Shown: piece after piece, positions 15,957 to 26,143 of the stretch | Position numbering within the stretch: the first letter of the stretch is position 1 | Layout: each line of letters starts with the position of its first letter | Assembly: GCA_937871785.1 (NCBI GenBank) | Contig: CALMON010000223.1 | Coordinates: 29,987-75,949 of the forward strand | Direction: 5' to 3' | Source: an uncultured Granulicella sp. | GTDB lineage: Bacteria > Acidobacteriota > Terriglobia > Terriglobales > Acidobacteriaceae | DNA length: 45,963 nucleotides | The notes under the pieces: generated by a model | What the model saw: only the letters and a program-made list of their open reading frames with translations | Told to the model about the DNA's origin: nothing | Databases searched by the model: none | Position numbers and translations under genes: made by a program

Positions 15957-15984
15957 TTGTCAGAATGCCCATCCACTGTAGACT
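15957..15984 (+). promoter_or_regulatory. Candidate promoter of the exopolysaccharide operon
   Basis: TTGTCA (15957-15962), a 16-bp spacer and TAGACT (15979-15984) lie between the terminator and the SLBB gene. The 5' leader would be about 65 nt, ending in a GGCGGA ribosome site. Confidence 0.5.
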
Positions 15985-16055
15985 GATAGTAGTTCCAGAC
16001 GTATAAGAGATGCGCCGCGCGCAGCGCGACAGCAGACGATTTCAGGCGGAAACCG

Positions 16056-18518
16056 GTGCAGAAGAGTTCGTTGATCAGGGCGTTCGAAGTGGGCGCTACC
16101 CCCTACACAATCCTTGCACTTTTCCTGCTGTCGGCGTTAGCGCTCCCGTCCGGGAGCCGACTGCGCGCACAAGCAGCCGGAGGCGGCGGTGGAGCGGCCG
16201 TCGCCGCACCCGCCGGCACCACAGCGGCTCCCGGCCAGTCGACCGGCAACGGTCAGGCGAACACGACGAACGGTAACCGCTCGGCGAACCAGGGGGAAGG
16301 CCGCAATCAGGCGAGAGTCGATCGCGAAGCGGACGCCACTCGTCGTGAAGAAGCGACGGCTGGCGTACAGGATACGCTGACCGAGTTTCAGCAGATGGTG
16401 CAGGATACGACCGGCCGCAGCCTGCCGATTCGCGGCTCTTCGCTATTTGGCGCGCCGCCCTCGACCTTCGCTCCCGTGGAAGATGTTCCAGTGGGCCCCG
16501 GCTACATCATCGGACCGGGCGATGAGCTGCGCATTCAAATGTCGGGCCAGGTGAACCAGGAAAACTCGGTCACCGTCGATCGTACAGGGGCGATCACGCT
16601 GCCCGATCTCGGACAGGTCCACGTCGCCGGGCTGGCGTACGGGCAGTTGCAACCCTTTCTGACGCAGCAGGCTAATCGCCTGTTCCGCAACTTCCAACTG
16701 AGCGTCAATCTTGGTTCGCTGCGCTCCATTCAGGTCTTTGTTCTGGGCGAAGCACGCCGTCCGGGGAGCTACACGATCAGCTCTCTGAGCACCTTGTTGA
16801 ACGCCCTGTTTGCTTCCGGCGGACCTTCAACGCAGGGCAGCGTGCGCGACATCCAGGTCAAGCGTGGCGGCAAAGTTATCGCCCATTTTGACCTGTACGA
16901 TCTCCTGTTGAAGGGGGACAAGACTGGCGACGTGAACCTTGCGACCGGCGACGTCATCTTCATTCCTCCGGTTGGGCCGCAGGTGGCCGTGGTCGGCAGC
17001 GTCAACAGCCCTGCCATTTATGAGTTGAAAGGACCTGCGACCATTAGTCAGGTTCTCACCCTTGCCGGCGGGGAAACCAACGTCGCCGTGCAGGCGGCGG
17101 TGCGGTTGGAACGTATTTACATGCATGCCGAGCGCAGCATCGAAGACGTGCCAGAAGCCGGCGAGGCGACCTACACCGTCCAGAATGGCGACATTCTTTC
17201 GGTTACCTCTATCATCAACCGCTTTCGGGATGCGGTCACGTTGCGTGGCAACGTCGCTAACCCAGGTCGATATGTGTGGCACTCCGGCATGCATATTCTG
17301 GATCTCATTCCGAATCGCGAAGCGTTGATCACCCGAAATTACTGGCGCAAGCGCAACCAGCTCGGCCAGTTAGTGATCGATTACACCGAAGAGGTCACCC
17401 CCGACGCGGAAGGCGCGCTGAAGGCTCATGGCAACACGACGTCGAGTTCCGGTGATGCTCCCAATCTTGGGAGGACGACGACGACCCCAGATGCCGGCGG
17501 CGCTTCCGTAGGCAACGCGCTTACCTCGGACAACAATATTTTCAGCGCCAAGACCGATGTCATCCTTTCGGCTCCAGATATCGACCTCAGCTACGCGGTC
17601 GTGGAGCGCCAAAGTACAGTCGATCTTTCCACCTCGCTGGTGTCCTTCAATCTTGGTAAATTGATTCTGGATGGGGATGCTTCCCAAAACTTGGAGCTGT
17701 TTTCCGGCGATGTGATCACCATCTTCTCGAAGGCGGATCTTCGCGTTCCCACCAACCAGCAGACGCGCTATGTCCGCCTGGAAGGAGAATTCGTCTCCCC
17801 CGGCGTGTATAGCGTAAAAACTGGCGAAACCCTACGCGGGCTGCTCCGGCGCGCTGGTGGATTTACACCCGACGCGTACTTGTATGCCTCGGAATTCACG
17901 CGGGAGTCGACCCGCCGCGTGGAACAACAGCGGCAGCGCGAATACGCCGACCAGCTCGAGGCGCAGATTTCCGCGCAGGTATCGTCAAGCCAGGCACGCG
18001 CCGTCACCCAGACTGACCAACTGGCCTCGCAGGCCTCCGCGGCCGATGCGCAGACAGCCGTGGCGCGGTTGCGGGCGGTCGTTCCCATCGGGCGTATCGT
18101 GCTCAATCTGCGGCCGGACAGCAGTGGACCGGACGCCCTGCCGGACCTCGCCCTCGAAGATGGCGATCGATTCATCGTTCCGCGTATCCCGTCGAACGTA
18201 AATGTGGAAGGCCAGGTGTATAGCGCGAACGCGTTTGTGTTCAATCCCGGCCGAAGGGTGCTTGACTACCTGCGGGAAGCCGGCGGACCAGACCGCAACG
18301 CCGATCGGCGCCGAGCTTATGTTCTGCGCGCCGACGGCTCGGTTATCAGCCGTCAATATAACAACGTGGACCGCGCCTTTATCTATCCAGGCGACACGAT
18401 CGTCATTCCTCCGGTTCTCGATAAACGCGCCGTTCTCCAACGCATCGTCGACATTGCGACGATCGTGGGGCAGCTTGGCTTGGGTATCGGCGCGGTAGCC
18501 ATCGCGGCTCGATACTGA
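16056..18518 (+). CDS. SLBB-domain polysaccharide export protein (Wza/OPX-like)
   Basis: This 820-aa outer-membrane export protein should form or gate the polysaccharide pore. It starts with GTG and has a signal sequence (TILALFLLSALALPSG) followed by a low-complexity Ala/Gly/Asn-rich region to about residue 95. The Poly_export domain begins at GPGYIIGPGDELRIQMSGQV and contains TVDRTGAITLPDLGQVHVAGL. Several SLBB domains follow, each with a VxGEVxxPGxYxxxxxxTLxxLLxxAGG pattern: FVLGEARRPGSYTI, AVVGSVNSPAIYEL, VTLRGNVANPGRYVW, VRLEGEFVSPGVYSV and VNVEGQVYSANAF. The C-terminal helix (VGQLGLGIGAVAIAARY) may be the membrane anchor. It is the first gene of the locus, 128 bp before the Wzz-like gene. 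Confidence 0.93.
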   Translation: MQKSSLIRAFEVGATPYTILALFLLSALALPSGSRLRAQAAGGGGGAAVAAPAGTTAAPGQSTGNGQANTTNGNRSANQGEGRNQARVDREADATRREEATAGVQDTLTEFQQMVQDTTGRSLPIRGSSLFGAPPSTFAPVEDVPVGPGYIIGPGDELRIQMSGQVNQENSVTVDRTGAITLPDLGQVHVAGLAYGQLQPFLTQQANRLFRNFQLSVNLGSLRSIQVFVLGEARRPGSYTISSLSTLLNALFASGGPSTQGSVRDIQVKRGGKVIAHFDLYDLLLKGDKTGDVNLATGDVIFIPPVGPQVAVVGSVNSPAIYELKGPATISQVLTLAGGETNVAVQAAVRLERIYMHAERSIEDVPEAGEATYTVQNGDILSVTSIINRFRDAVTLRGNVANPGRYVWHSGMHILDLIPNREALITRNYWRKRNQLGQLVIDYTEEVTPDAEGALKAHGNTTSSSGDAPNLGRTTTTPDAGGASVGNALTSDNNIFSAKTDVILSAPDIDLSYAVVERQSTVDLSTSLVSFNLGKLILDGDASQNLELFSGDVITIFSKADLRVPTNQQTRYVRLEGEFVSPGVYSVKTGETLRGLLRRAGGFTPDAYLYASEFTRESTRRVEQQRQREYADQLEAQISAQVSSSQARAVTQTDQLASQASAADAQTAVARLRAVVPIGRIVLNLRPDSSGPDALPDLALEDGDRFIVPRIPSNVNVEGQVYSANAFVFNPGRRVLDYLREAGGPDRNADRRRAYVLRADGSVISRQYNNVDRAFIYPGDTIVIPPVLDKRAVLQRIVDIATIVGQLGLGIGAVAIAARY

Positions 18519-18647
18519 CGCGTTCATGCAGATATAGAGAAGAAATCCTGGCTGGCGCACTTTCCAAAAGCGGCCTGTAAAGATGGGCTCCAACGCGTGT
18601 TTTGCGCTGTGCGCCCACGTGAGCGGAGCAAGAGGTTTCCCGAATCC

Positions 18648-19826
18648 ATGTCGACTCCCCAGACACCAGCGCAGCTTTTACCCGACGCCGGAGCTCCTCC
18701 CCCCGAGCAGGGCATCGACCTGCTCCGGGTGGTCATCGCCATCCTTTCCGAGTGGCGCATCGCGGTGGTCACCTCCCTGCTGGCGGCGATTGCCTGCTTT
18801 CTCTATATTTCGTCGCTCAAGCCGCAGTATGTGGCCAAATGCTCGTTCCTGCCGCAGGAAGGCCGGTCGGAAGGCGGCAGCCTGGCGTCGCTGTTTTCAA
18901 ACCGCGGCCCGGGCGCGCTATACATTGGCCTGCTGCAAAGCCAGACGGTGGAAAACGAAGTCATTGAGCACGTTCACCTGATGCAGCTGTTTCATGCGAA
19001 CAGCATGGAAACGGCGCGGGACACACTCGCCGGTATAAGCACCTTTGCCGAAGGTGCGGACGGCATCGTGACCGTTTCTGTTCGCAATGGGAGCGCTCAG
19101 AATGCAGCTCAAGTTGCGAACGCCTATCTGGACGCTCTGCACACGTTGAATGAAACAATGGGCTTGCAGCAAAGCAGCCAGACAACCGCCTTTTTCCAGA
19201 AGCAGCTGGATGCCGAACGCGACCAGTTGGCCAACGCCGAAGCGGCTCTGGCGAACACACAAAAGAGCACTCACATTCTGTCCGAGGCGCAAACGTCCAT
19301 CGGTCTAGGGGCGATCCAAGCCACCCGGGAGCAGATTACGGGCCTGCAGGTGAGGCGAGCGCAGCTTCTGCAAAGTGAGACCGAGCAGAATCCTGAAGTG
19401 CAGCGCGTTACGGCGCAGATTGCCGAGTTGAGCGGTGCCGAGGCTCGCCTTGAAGGCAGTGGTTCGACGCCGCTCGGTGCCGCCACGCCGGCGGGACAGG
19501 TTCCCGAAGCCAATCTCGAGATTGTGCGGGCGCAGCGTGCGGTGAAATATCACGAGGTTCTTGTAAACTCGCTGGCCACTCAGTTTGAAGCGGCTCGCCT
19601 GAACGAAGCGTTTGCACGCTCCGCGTTTCAGGTCGTCGATAACGCGGTCGCGCCCGAGCACAAGGCCTGGCCGCCGCGCAAACCCTACTTCATCATCGCC
19701 CTGGTGTTTTCGGCGCTTCTGGGAGCGATCGCCGTAGCCGCCAAGCTGACCGTGAGACGGCTGTTGAACGACCCTGAGCATCGGGCCGATCTCGTCCGGT
19801 TGCGGCAGGCGTTCGGGCGGCGGTAG
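18648..19826 (+). CDS. Wzz/GNVR-type polysaccharide chain-length protein
   Basis: This 392-aa inner-membrane protein would regulate chain length and couple polymerisation to export. One membrane segment is near residue 31 (WRIAVVTSLLAAIACFLYISSL) and another near 350 (PYFIIALVFSALLGAIAVAA). A long periplasmic helical region, rich in Gln/Glu/Ala, lies between. AWPPRKPYF just before the second helix is the usual Pro-rich motif. No C-terminal tyrosine kinase is fused, and none is encoded in the window. The track start is extended; ATG 18648 (MSTPQTP) is chosen because the upstream part is not hydrophobic or conserved in type. The polymerase gene follows after 2 bp. Confidence 0.85.
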   Translation: MSTPQTPAQLLPDAGAPPPEQGIDLLRVVIAILSEWRIAVVTSLLAAIACFLYISSLKPQYVAKCSFLPQEGRSEGGSLASLFSNRGPGALYIGLLQSQTVENEVIEHVHLMQLFHANSMETARDTLAGISTFAEGADGIVTVSVRNGSAQNAAQVANAYLDALHTLNETMGLQQSSQTTAFFQKQLDAERDQLANAEAALANTQKSTHILSEAQTSIGLGAIQATREQITGLQVRRAQLLQSETEQNPEVQRVTAQIAELSGAEARLEGSGSTPLGAATPAGQVPEANLEIVRAQRAVKYHEVLVNSLATQFEAARLNEAFARSAFQVVDNAVAPEHKAWPPRKPYFIIALVFSALLGAIAVAAKLTVRRLLNDPEHRADLVRLRQAFGRR

Positions 19827-19828
19827 GC

Positions 19829-21124
19829 ATGTCGACGGTTGCGAGAAGGCACCCGATGGCGATGTTTATCGCCTGGTTCCTGATGGTGTTTCTCGTCCTT
19901 TTCCCCAAAGGCGGCTTCAAGATCGGTCCATTGCCGCTGACGTGGGGCTATCTTTTTCTCGCAGGCAGCACGCCGTTTCTGCTGCTGATTCGCTTGCTGG
20001 TTCTTCCTCTCCGCATACCGATGCGTGCGTTTGTGGCCCTTTGCCTGACGCTTCCTATGCAGATTCTGCTGCTATATGCGGTGGTGTTTTACGGGATCTC
20101 AAGCTTTGGCTTTTTTATCAGCACCGTAACGGGGTTCGTCGTTTTCCCAATCCTTTTCCTGGCGATTTACCCGCCTTTCTTCCAGTATGTCGACGGCGTC
20201 CGCCTTTCCCACTATTTTCGCTGGTGTATTTTGCTGGCGGCTGTCTGGGGCATCTTTCTCTTCATCTTGCATCCGATCACCGGCAAGTTTGTCGAGATCC
20301 CCTTTCTTACTGTCAACGCAGGCGATTACGGTGAGTTGGAAAACACCAAGCACATCAATCGCGGACTCTTTTTCAAGCTGATTTCGACCTATAACAACGG
20401 CAACCTGTATGGCGTTTGCACGCTGATGCTCATGCCAATGTACGATCTGTGGGAAGACAAGCGCTGGCGCCGGTTGATCGTCAAGCTGGCTCTCCTGATG
20501 ACGTTGTCGCGAACTGTGTGGGCGGGGCTGATCTTATCTGAAGCGCTTTCGGTCGTAGTGCTTTTGGCCGGTCAGTTGGAAACCTTTCCTCGCCTGTATC
20601 TTGGGAAAGCGACGCAGCGTGCCGTTGTGCTCCTGGTGACTATCGGTTTCGTTCTTGCGAGCCTCTTGTTCAATTCCAGCAGTATCGCGTTCTTGCTGGA
20701 CCCAACCTTTGGCAACCGAACTGGCGAGATCAGCATAGCCGCGCAAGCGACCTTTCTTCCGAGCACTGCCGTCGACGGTCTCCAGGAAGTGGCCTATACG
20801 TCGGCGGCGCAGAAGTTCGGCTTCACGGGCGGAGCCGCATTCTTTCTGCTGATGTTCAGCCCTATCCTTCTGCTGCTCGTGGACACAAGCGCCTGGCGCT
20901 CCCCGATGCGCCGGGCCGCGCTCAAGGGACTGGTGCTCTACATGTTTCTCGCCGCTGTCGACGCAGCGTTCAACTTTATCCCGACGATGGCGTTTTACTG
21001 GTTTGTGTATATGATCTACGTGTTTGGCTGGCCGGCGGCGCATCGTCTGATCGGTAGCCGCATGGAGGGGCCAGTCCCGGAAGAGCTTTCCCCGGCGCTG
21101 ACCGGAGCGACCGTGACTGCCTGA
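19829..21124 (+). CDS. Polytopic membrane protein, probable Wzy-type polysaccharide polymerase
   Basis: This 431-aa protein has around 10-11 hydrophobic helices, among them [36 protein letters not shown] and [16 protein letters not shown] large hydrophilic loop near residues 150-200 contains [24 protein letters not shown], the sort of loop found in O-antigen polymerases and ligases. Its place right after Wzz and before sugar and transferase genes supports a polymerase role. Wzy proteins are too variable for a firm call from sequence alone. Acting at the periplasmic face of the inner membrane, it would join repeat units before export. Confidence 0.72.
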   Translation: MSTVARRHPMAMFIAWFLMVFLVLFPKGGFKIGPLPLTWGYLFLAGSTPFLLLIRLLVLPLRIPMRAFVALCLTLPMQILLLYAVVFYGISSFGFFISTVTGFVVFPILFLAIYPPFFQYVDGVRLSHYFRWCILLAAVWGIFLFILHPITGKFVEIPFLTVNAGDYGELENTKHINRGLFFKLISTYNNGNLYGVCTLMLMPMYDLWEDKRWRRLIVKLALLMTLSRTVWAGLILSEALSVVVLLAGQLETFPRLYLGKATQRAVVLLVTIGFVLASLLFNSSSIAFLLDPTFGNRTGEISIAAQATFLPSTAVDGLQEVAYTSAAQKFGFTGGAAFFLLMFSPILLLLVDTSAWRSPMRRAALKGLVLYMFLAAVDAAFNFIPTMAFYWFVYMIYVFGWPAAHRLIGSRMEGPVPEELSPALTGATVTA

Positions 21125-21222
21125 ATGCTCCACTGTTCGCATCCGTAGCCTTTGGCATACACTTGAGCCGAAAGACCCTATTTTTCTGTCTGACTAGTTC
21201 GGATGCTCAAGGATACCTCCGC

Positions 21223-22428
21223 ATGAACGAAGAACTGTTGCCTGAGACGTCCGGAGCCTTTGCCGCGCCACCTATCCTGGTCACCGGGGGAGCCGGTTTC
21301 ATCGGGTCCAACTTTGTTCTCGACTGGCTCGAGAACGAAGCCGCTCCGGTCGTCAATCTCGACCTTCTGACGTACTCCGGCAATCTCGAAAACCTAGCCT
21401 CGCTGGCGCAGGCGTCCACACCTCCCGAGCGCTACACGTTCGTTCACGGCGATATCGCGGACACGGCATTATTGACGCAGCTGTTCGCGGAGCATCGCCC
21501 TCGGGCCGTCGTCCACTTCGCCGCGGAGTCGCATGTGGACCGGTCGATCCTCGGTCCGGAAGCCTTCCTGCGCACGAACATCGACGGCACCTTTCGGCTT
21601 CTGGAGGCGGCTCGCGCGCATTATGCCACGCTGGCAGGCACCGAGCGCGACGCGTTCCGATTTCTGCATGTTTCCACCGACGAGGTGTACGGCACGCTGG
21701 CGCCCACCGACCCGCCGTTTGCGGAAACCACGCCCTACGCTCCCAACAGCCCCTACGCCGCCTCCAAGGCGTCGAGCGACTTCCTCGTGCGGGCCTGGCA
21801 CCATACCTACGGGCTACCTACCCTGATTACGAACTGTTCCAATAACTATGGCCCGTTTCAATTTCCGGAGAAGCTCATCCCTTTGGTGCTGTTGAACGCG
21901 CTTGCGGGCAAATCGCTTCCGGTCTACGGCGACGGCCAGCAGGTGCGCGACTGGCTCTTCGTACGTGACCATTGCAGCGCGATCCGCGCGGTGTTGGTGG
22001 GCGGACGGCTCGGCCAAACCTACAACATCGGCGGCAACAATCAGCGCGCCAATCTCGACGTGGTGAAGACACTGTGCGCTCTGCTGGACGAGTTGCGGCC
22101 CGCCGCCCAGCCCTACGCGCAGCAGATTCGTTACGTGCAGGACCGGCCCGGGCACGATCGCCGCTACGCCATCGACGCGCGCAAGATTCAGGCGGAGCTT
22201 GGCTGGTACCCCGTCGACACCTTTGAAACGGGGCTGCGCCGCACCGTGGAATGGTACCTGGCGAACGGCGACTGGCTGGCGAACATCACCAGCGGCGCCT
22301 ACAAGCGCTGGATCGAGGACAACTACTCCGCGCGGGCTCCGCAATCCCCTTCTTCGGACCTCCGTTCTTCGGACCAAGAAGAAAGCCCCACGTTTCAGCC
22401 GGTCGGCACCGCGAAGGGGCTTGCATGA
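21223..22428 (+). CDS. rfbB: RfbB, dTDP-glucose 4,6-dehydratase
   Basis: RfbB makes dTDP-4-keto-6-deoxyglucose, a precursor of dTDP-rhamnose. This is an extended SDR enzyme. It has the NAD loop [45 protein letters not shown], the catalytic STDEVYG, the Tyr-Lys of [14 protein letters not shown], and [18 protein letters not shown]. The core ends around residue 365. A further tail of about 30 residues, encoded by a direct repeat (TTCTTCGGACC twice), is not normal for the family. The ATG at 21223 is preferred to the track start. The stop overlaps rfbA (ATGA). It works with rfbA and with rfbC, which lies 13 kb away; rfbD was not seen. Confidence 0.96.
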   Translation: MNEELLPETSGAFAAPPILVTGGAGFIGSNFVLDWLENEAAPVVNLDLLTYSGNLENLASLAQASTPPERYTFVHGDIADTALLTQLFAEHRPRAVVHFAAESHVDRSILGPEAFLRTNIDGTFRLLEAARAHYATLAGTERDAFRFLHVSTDEVYGTLAPTDPPFAETTPYAPNSPYAASKASSDFLVRAWHHTYGLPTLITNCSNNYGPFQFPEKLIPLVLLNALAGKSLPVYGDGQQVRDWLFVRDHCSAIRAVLVGGRLGQTYNIGGNNQRANLDVVKTLCALLDELRPAAQPYAQQIRYVQDRPGHDRRYAIDARKIQAELGWYPVDTFETGLRRTVEWYLANGDWLANITSGAYKRWIEDNYSARAPQSPSSDLRSSDQEESPTFQPVGTAKGLA

Positions 22429-23300
22429 AAGGAATCATCCTCGCCGGGGGCACTGGCACGCGGCTTTATCCGGTCACCCTGGCAGTGTCGAAGCAGTTGC
22501 TGCCTATCTACGACAAGCCGATGATTTATTACCCCCTGTCGACCCTCATGCTGGCAGGGATTCGCGACATCCTGATCATCTCAACGCCGCAGGACACGCC
22601 GCGCTTTGACGCGCTGCTTGGCGACGGCGCCCGATGGGGGCTGCGGCTGCAATATGCCGTGCAGCCTTCCCCTGACGGGCTGGCGCAGGCGTTTCTGATC
22701 GGCAAGGAGTTTCTCGCGGGCGACGGCTGCTGCCTGGTGCTGGGCGATAACCTGTTCTACGGCCACGACTTTGCGCTCGCGCTGCGATCGGCGGCCGCGC
22801 AACCGGCGGGAGCGACCGTGTTTGCCTACGCCGTCAACGATCCCGAGCGCTACGGCGTGGTGGAGTTCGACGGGAACCGGAAGGCCATTTCGCTCGAAGA
22901 AAAACCCTTGAAGCCGAAGTCTCGCTACGCGGTGACGGGAATCTATTTTTATGACCAGCAGATCGTGTCTGTGGCGGAAAGCATTCGGCCATCGCCGCGC
23001 GGCGAGCTTGAAATCACCGACGTAAACCTTTGGTATCTGCGCCAGGGTCAGCTTCGGACGGAGCTTCTGGGCCGCGGCATGGCCTGGCTCGACACCGGCA
23101 CGCACGACTCCCTGCTGGATGCTTCAAACTTCATCCAGACCATCGAACAGCGCCAGGGTTTGAAGGTTGCCTGTCCGGAGGAAATCGCCTATCGGCTGGG
23201 ATATATCGACGCCGCGCAACTGGAGGCTCTGGCCTTGAAGCTGGGCAAGAGCACCTATGCGAACTACCTGCGCCGTTTGGTCGGGGAAACGGTGTATTAG
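22425..23300 (+). CDS. rfbA: RfbA, glucose-1-phosphate thymidylyltransferase
   Basis: RfbA joins glucose-1-phosphate and dTTP to dTDP-glucose, the substrate of RfbB. The 291-aa protein begins [18 protein letters not shown], which is the nucleotide-binding GGxGTRLxPxT signature. It continues with [35 protein letters not shown] (metal Asp), [17 protein letters not shown] and [14 protein letters not shown]. Length and motifs are typical. Its start overlaps the rfbB stop, so the two enzymes are co-translated. Confidence 0.97.
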   Translation: MKGIILAGGTGTRLYPVTLAVSKQLLPIYDKPMIYYPLSTLMLAGIRDILIISTPQDTPRFDALLGDGARWGLRLQYAVQPSPDGLAQAFLIGKEFLAGDGCCLVLGDNLFYGHDFALALRSAAAQPAGATVFAYAVNDPERYGVVEFDGNRKAISLEEKPLKPKSRYAVTGIYFYDQQIVSVAESIRPSPRGELEITDVNLWYLRQGQLRTELLGRGMAWLDTGTHDSLLDASNFIQTIEQRQGLKVACPEEIAYRLGYIDAAQLEALALKLGKSTYANYLRRLVGETVY

Positions 23301-23351
23301 CGTGATCGGCTTGGGCGGTCCTGCAAGTTTGGCGTTTCGGGGAGCGGTCGT

Positions 23352-24002
23352 ATGAGTCGCCTGGTCGGCATGGTGGCCGACGACGGCATGTTTCTCACCC
23401 TGCAGCGGTTGCCCGTGCTCCTGTTTCGACGGCTCCGCAACTGTGCGGTGGGGGGCCGGCTGGGGTCGGCAAATTTTTACTGCGGACACGCGCCTCGCCT
23501 GCTTGGTGTGCGGCACATGCGCGTGGGAAGGAACTTCCATGCCGGGGATCATGTCTGGCTGCACGCCATACAGACGTCATCGGCGGCTCCGCTTCTCCGA
23601 ATCGGCGATGACGTGACGTTTTCTGAAAACGTCCACGTCGGCTGCGTGAGCCGCGTCGAAATCGGCTCCGGATGTTTGTTTGGCAGCCGTGTTCTGGTGA
23701 TCGACCACGCTCACGGCGCTTATCGAGGGGACGCGCAGTCCGACCCGGCTGTGCCGCCCAGCCTTCGCCCGCTGGTTTCGAATGGGGCCATCGTCATCGG
23801 GCAAAATGTCTGGCTGGGCGACGATGTTGCAGTGCTGCCCGGCGCTGTGATCGGCGACGGCGCTGTGATCGGAACGCACTCCGTGGTGACCGGCACGATC
23901 GCTGCCGGCACCATGGCGCTCGGAGCCCCGGCGCGCCCGGTGCGCCGCTGGGACAGTGCCGCCAGGCAGTGGCTTCCGATCAGTAGAGAGGACCGCGACT
24001 GA
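23352..24002 (+). CDS. Hexapeptide-repeat acyltransferase
   Basis: This 216-aa left-handed beta-helix protein resembles WcaF/Maa-type O-acetyltransferases. Hexad patterns are visible in LRIGDDVTFSENVHVGCVSRVEIGSGCLFGSRVLVIDHAHGAY. They continue in GAIVIGQNVWLGDDVAVLPGAVIGDGAVIGTHSVVTGTI and end with the usual AAGTMALGAPARPVRRWD. The catalytic His is probably that of IDHAHG. It likely acetylates a sugar of the repeat unit. It follows rfbA by 51 bp on the same strand. Confidence 0.85.
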   Translation: MSRLVGMVADDGMFLTLQRLPVLLFRRLRNCAVGGRLGSANFYCGHAPRLLGVRHMRVGRNFHAGDHVWLHAIQTSSAAPLLRIGDDVTFSENVHVGCVSRVEIGSGCLFGSRVLVIDHAHGAYRGDAQSDPAVPPSLRPLVSNGAIVIGQNVWLGDDVAVLPGAVIGDGAVIGTHSVVTGTIAAGTMALGAPARPVRRWDSAARQWLPISREDRD

Positions 24003-24053
24003 AACGCGTGGGCGTAACCGCATCCCGGGTGTAGAAATGCTCTAATAAATAAG

Positions 24054-24941
24054 ATGCCTTCGCAGCCCCGAGTCACCGTGGTAGTTCTCAACTACAACGG
24101 CTGGCAAGACACCATAGCCTGCCTCCACTCGTTGTTGCTGCAGGAGTACCCGCCTCTCCAGATTCTGGTTGTCGACAACGCGTCGACAGACGATTCGGTA
24201 GTCCGCCTCCGGGCGGAGTTTCCACAGGTCGATCTGGTGCAAGCGGCGGCAAACAAGGGGTTTTCCGCAGGCAACAATTTCGCCATCGAGCACCCGCTCG
24301 CCGCGGCGTCCGACTTCGTCTGGCTCCTGAACAACGACACCGTCGCTCCCCCCGACACCTGCGCAAAGCTCGTCGCGGCAGCCATAGCGGACCCAAGGAT
24401 CGGCCTCGTTGGCTCCGTGCTGCGCTACCTGTACGATCCCGTCAAAGTGCAGGCCTGGGGAGGCGGACGCGTGAGCCGCACGACCGGTTTTGGCCGGCAC
24501 TTCACCGCACCCACGCCTCTCGGCCCGGACAGCTTTTTCACCTTCGCAAGCGTGTTGCTGCGTCGCGACATGCTGAACGATGTCGGTCTGCTCGACGACG
24601 GGTACTTCATGTACTTTGAAGATTCCGATCTGTGTTTCCGCGCCCGCGCTCGGGGCTGGCAGCTTGCGGTAGCGTCGGGAACGGCCGTGCTTCACAAAGA
24701 AGGTGGCAGCGCTGCCCCGTCCGAGCCCGTCCGCCGCAACCGCACGGTGCGCATCGTGACGGCCTCGGGTATGCGGTTTCTGAGTCGCTACGGCCGCCCC
24801 CGCTCCCTGGCTCCGTTCGTCTACCTCGCGAGCCGCCTGGCCAAGCGCGCGCTCTGCGGCGACATCGCCGGTGTGCGTGCAGTCCTGCTGGGCATGCGAG
24901 ACTGGAAGAGCAATCAGCCAAGGGCCTTTCAGGAGTCCTGA
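24054..24941 (+). CDS. Family 2 glycosyltransferase
   Basis: This 295-aa protein has a GT-A fold and resembles the rhamnosyltransferase-like (WbbL) branch of GT2. Motifs are VTVVVLNYNGWQDT at the start, VDNASTDDS, AANKGFSAGNNFAIE, and the metal-binding equivalent LLNNDT. The acceptor-side motif is DDGYFMYFEDSDLCFRARARGW, with the likely catalytic Asp. It lacks membrane helices and should act at the cytoplasmic face on lipid-linked intermediates. The link to dTDP-rhamnose is inferred from rfbA/B nearby. An AT-rich segment (TCTAATAAATAAG) lies right before the ATG. Confidence 0.88.
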   Translation: MPSQPRVTVVVLNYNGWQDTIACLHSLLLQEYPPLQILVVDNASTDDSVVRLRAEFPQVDLVQAAANKGFSAGNNFAIEHPLAAASDFVWLLNNDTVAPPDTCAKLVAAAIADPRIGLVGSVLRYLYDPVKVQAWGGGRVSRTTGFGRHFTAPTPLGPDSFFTFASVLLRRDMLNDVGLLDDGYFMYFEDSDLCFRARARGWQLAVASGTAVLHKEGGSAAPSEPVRRNRTVRIVTASGMRFLSRYGRPRSLAPFVYLASRLAKRALCGDIAGVRAVLLGMRDWKSNQPRAFQES

Positions 24942-24991
24942 AGCTTTGGCGTGTTCGGCGACAAGGCGCGCAAGCCCCGTATCTCACCTCT

Positions 24992-26143
24992 ATGACACCG
25001 GCACCCCTCCCTACAAAACGCCTGCTGATCGTGAAGTTCGGCGCCATCGGTGACTGCATCATGGCGGTGCCGGGGGCGTTTGCGATGCACCAGGCAGGGT
25101 ATGCCGTGGACTGGGTGTGTGGGCGCGCCGTGGCTCCGGTGCTGGCGTTGTACCCTTGGCTGCGGCTGCATGTGGTGGACGAACGCACGCTCCTGCAGGG
25201 TGGCAAGGCGGCTCGCCTGCGCGCGATCGCCGGGCTCTGGTCGCGGCTGCGGCGGCAGCGCTACGAAACGATTGCCACCTTGTACTTTGACCGCCGCTAT
25301 CGGCTGCTGACGCTTCCGTTGCGCGCGCCGCGCAAGTTTCTACTGTCGAAAACGGACCGTGCCACGGCGCTGCTGCCGGGTCGGCACCATACCGACGAGT
25401 ATGCCCGCATCCTGCTGGGCCGCGCGGACGACGCGACGCCTCGCCAGCTTGCGCCCGTACCGGTGGCGCTGCCGCAGGCTCCTGCGGCGCTCTCCGACCC
25501 GCCGGCAGGCAGGCAGCGGGTGGTGCTCGTGCCTGGAGGCGCCCGCAACCTGCTGCGCGACGACGCGCTTCGCCGCTGGCCGCTCGCGAGCTACGTGGCG
25601 GTGGCGGAAAATCTGCTTACACGCGGGTACGAGGTCGTGCTGGCGGGCGGCCCCGACGATACCTGGACCAGCCCCGCCTTCGCTCCGCTGGTCGCCGTCC
25701 ATGCGCTCTGCCGCGACACGATCGGGACTTTGACCCTGCCGGAAACGCTTGCGCTGTTCGACTCCGCCGCCCTGACCGTGACGCACGACACCGGTCCGCT
25801 GCACCTGGCCGGCATCACGCGGGCGTCGGTTCTCGCGATCTTCGGCCCTACCGACCCGCGCGGCCGCCTGCCGCAGCGGTCGAACTGCGTTGCCCTTTGG
25901 GGGGGCGAAGGCTTTGCTTGCCGGCCCTGCTATGACGGCCGCGACTACGCTCCCTGCAGCCGTAACTTGTGCGTCGAGCAGGTGACGCCCGCGATGGTGG
26001 TGACCGAAGCGGAAGCGTTGCTCGACGCCGTGCGTCAGGCGAGGGAGCTGCTTCCGCGAGTGCGCACGCCGAAGCACACACCGCTGGAGCCTGCTGTGCT
26101 CACGCTCCTGCACGTCTCAAAAACCCCCGAGGACCCAGTATGA
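24992..26143 (+). CDS. Family 9 glycosyltransferase (heptosyltransferase-like)
   Basis: This 383-aa GT-B enzyme is of the ADP-heptose:LPS heptosyltransferase type. It begins MTPAPLPTKRLLIVKFGAIGDCIMAVPGA, where FGAIGD is the N-terminal signature. The C-terminal half has VLVPGGARN, then TVTHDTGPLHLAGITRASVLAIFGPTDP, the sugar-nucleotide site. A Cys-rich stretch (CRPCYDGRDYAPCSRNLC) comes before the end, as in related heptosyltransferases. The track start is far too early; ATG 24992 is the first in a sensible place. The stop overlaps gmhB (ATGA), which makes an ADP-heptose precursor and fits a heptose substrate. Confidence 0.88.
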   Translation: MTPAPLPTKRLLIVKFGAIGDCIMAVPGAFAMHQAGYAVDWVCGRAVAPVLALYPWLRLHVVDERTLLQGGKAARLRAIAGLWSRLRRQRYETIATLYFDRRYRLLTLPLRAPRKFLLSKTDRATALLPGRHHTDEYARILLGRADDATPRQLAPVPVALPQAPAALSDPPAGRQRVVLVPGGARNLLRDDALRRWPLASYVAVAENLLTRGYEVVLAGGPDDTWTSPAFAPLVAVHALCRDTIGTLTLPETLALFDSAALTVTHDTGPLHLAGITRASVLAIFGPTDPRGRLPQRSNCVALWGGEGFACRPCYDGRDYAPCSRNLCVEQVTPAMVVTEAEALLDAVRQARELLPRVRTPKHTPLEPAVLTLLHVSKTPEDPV

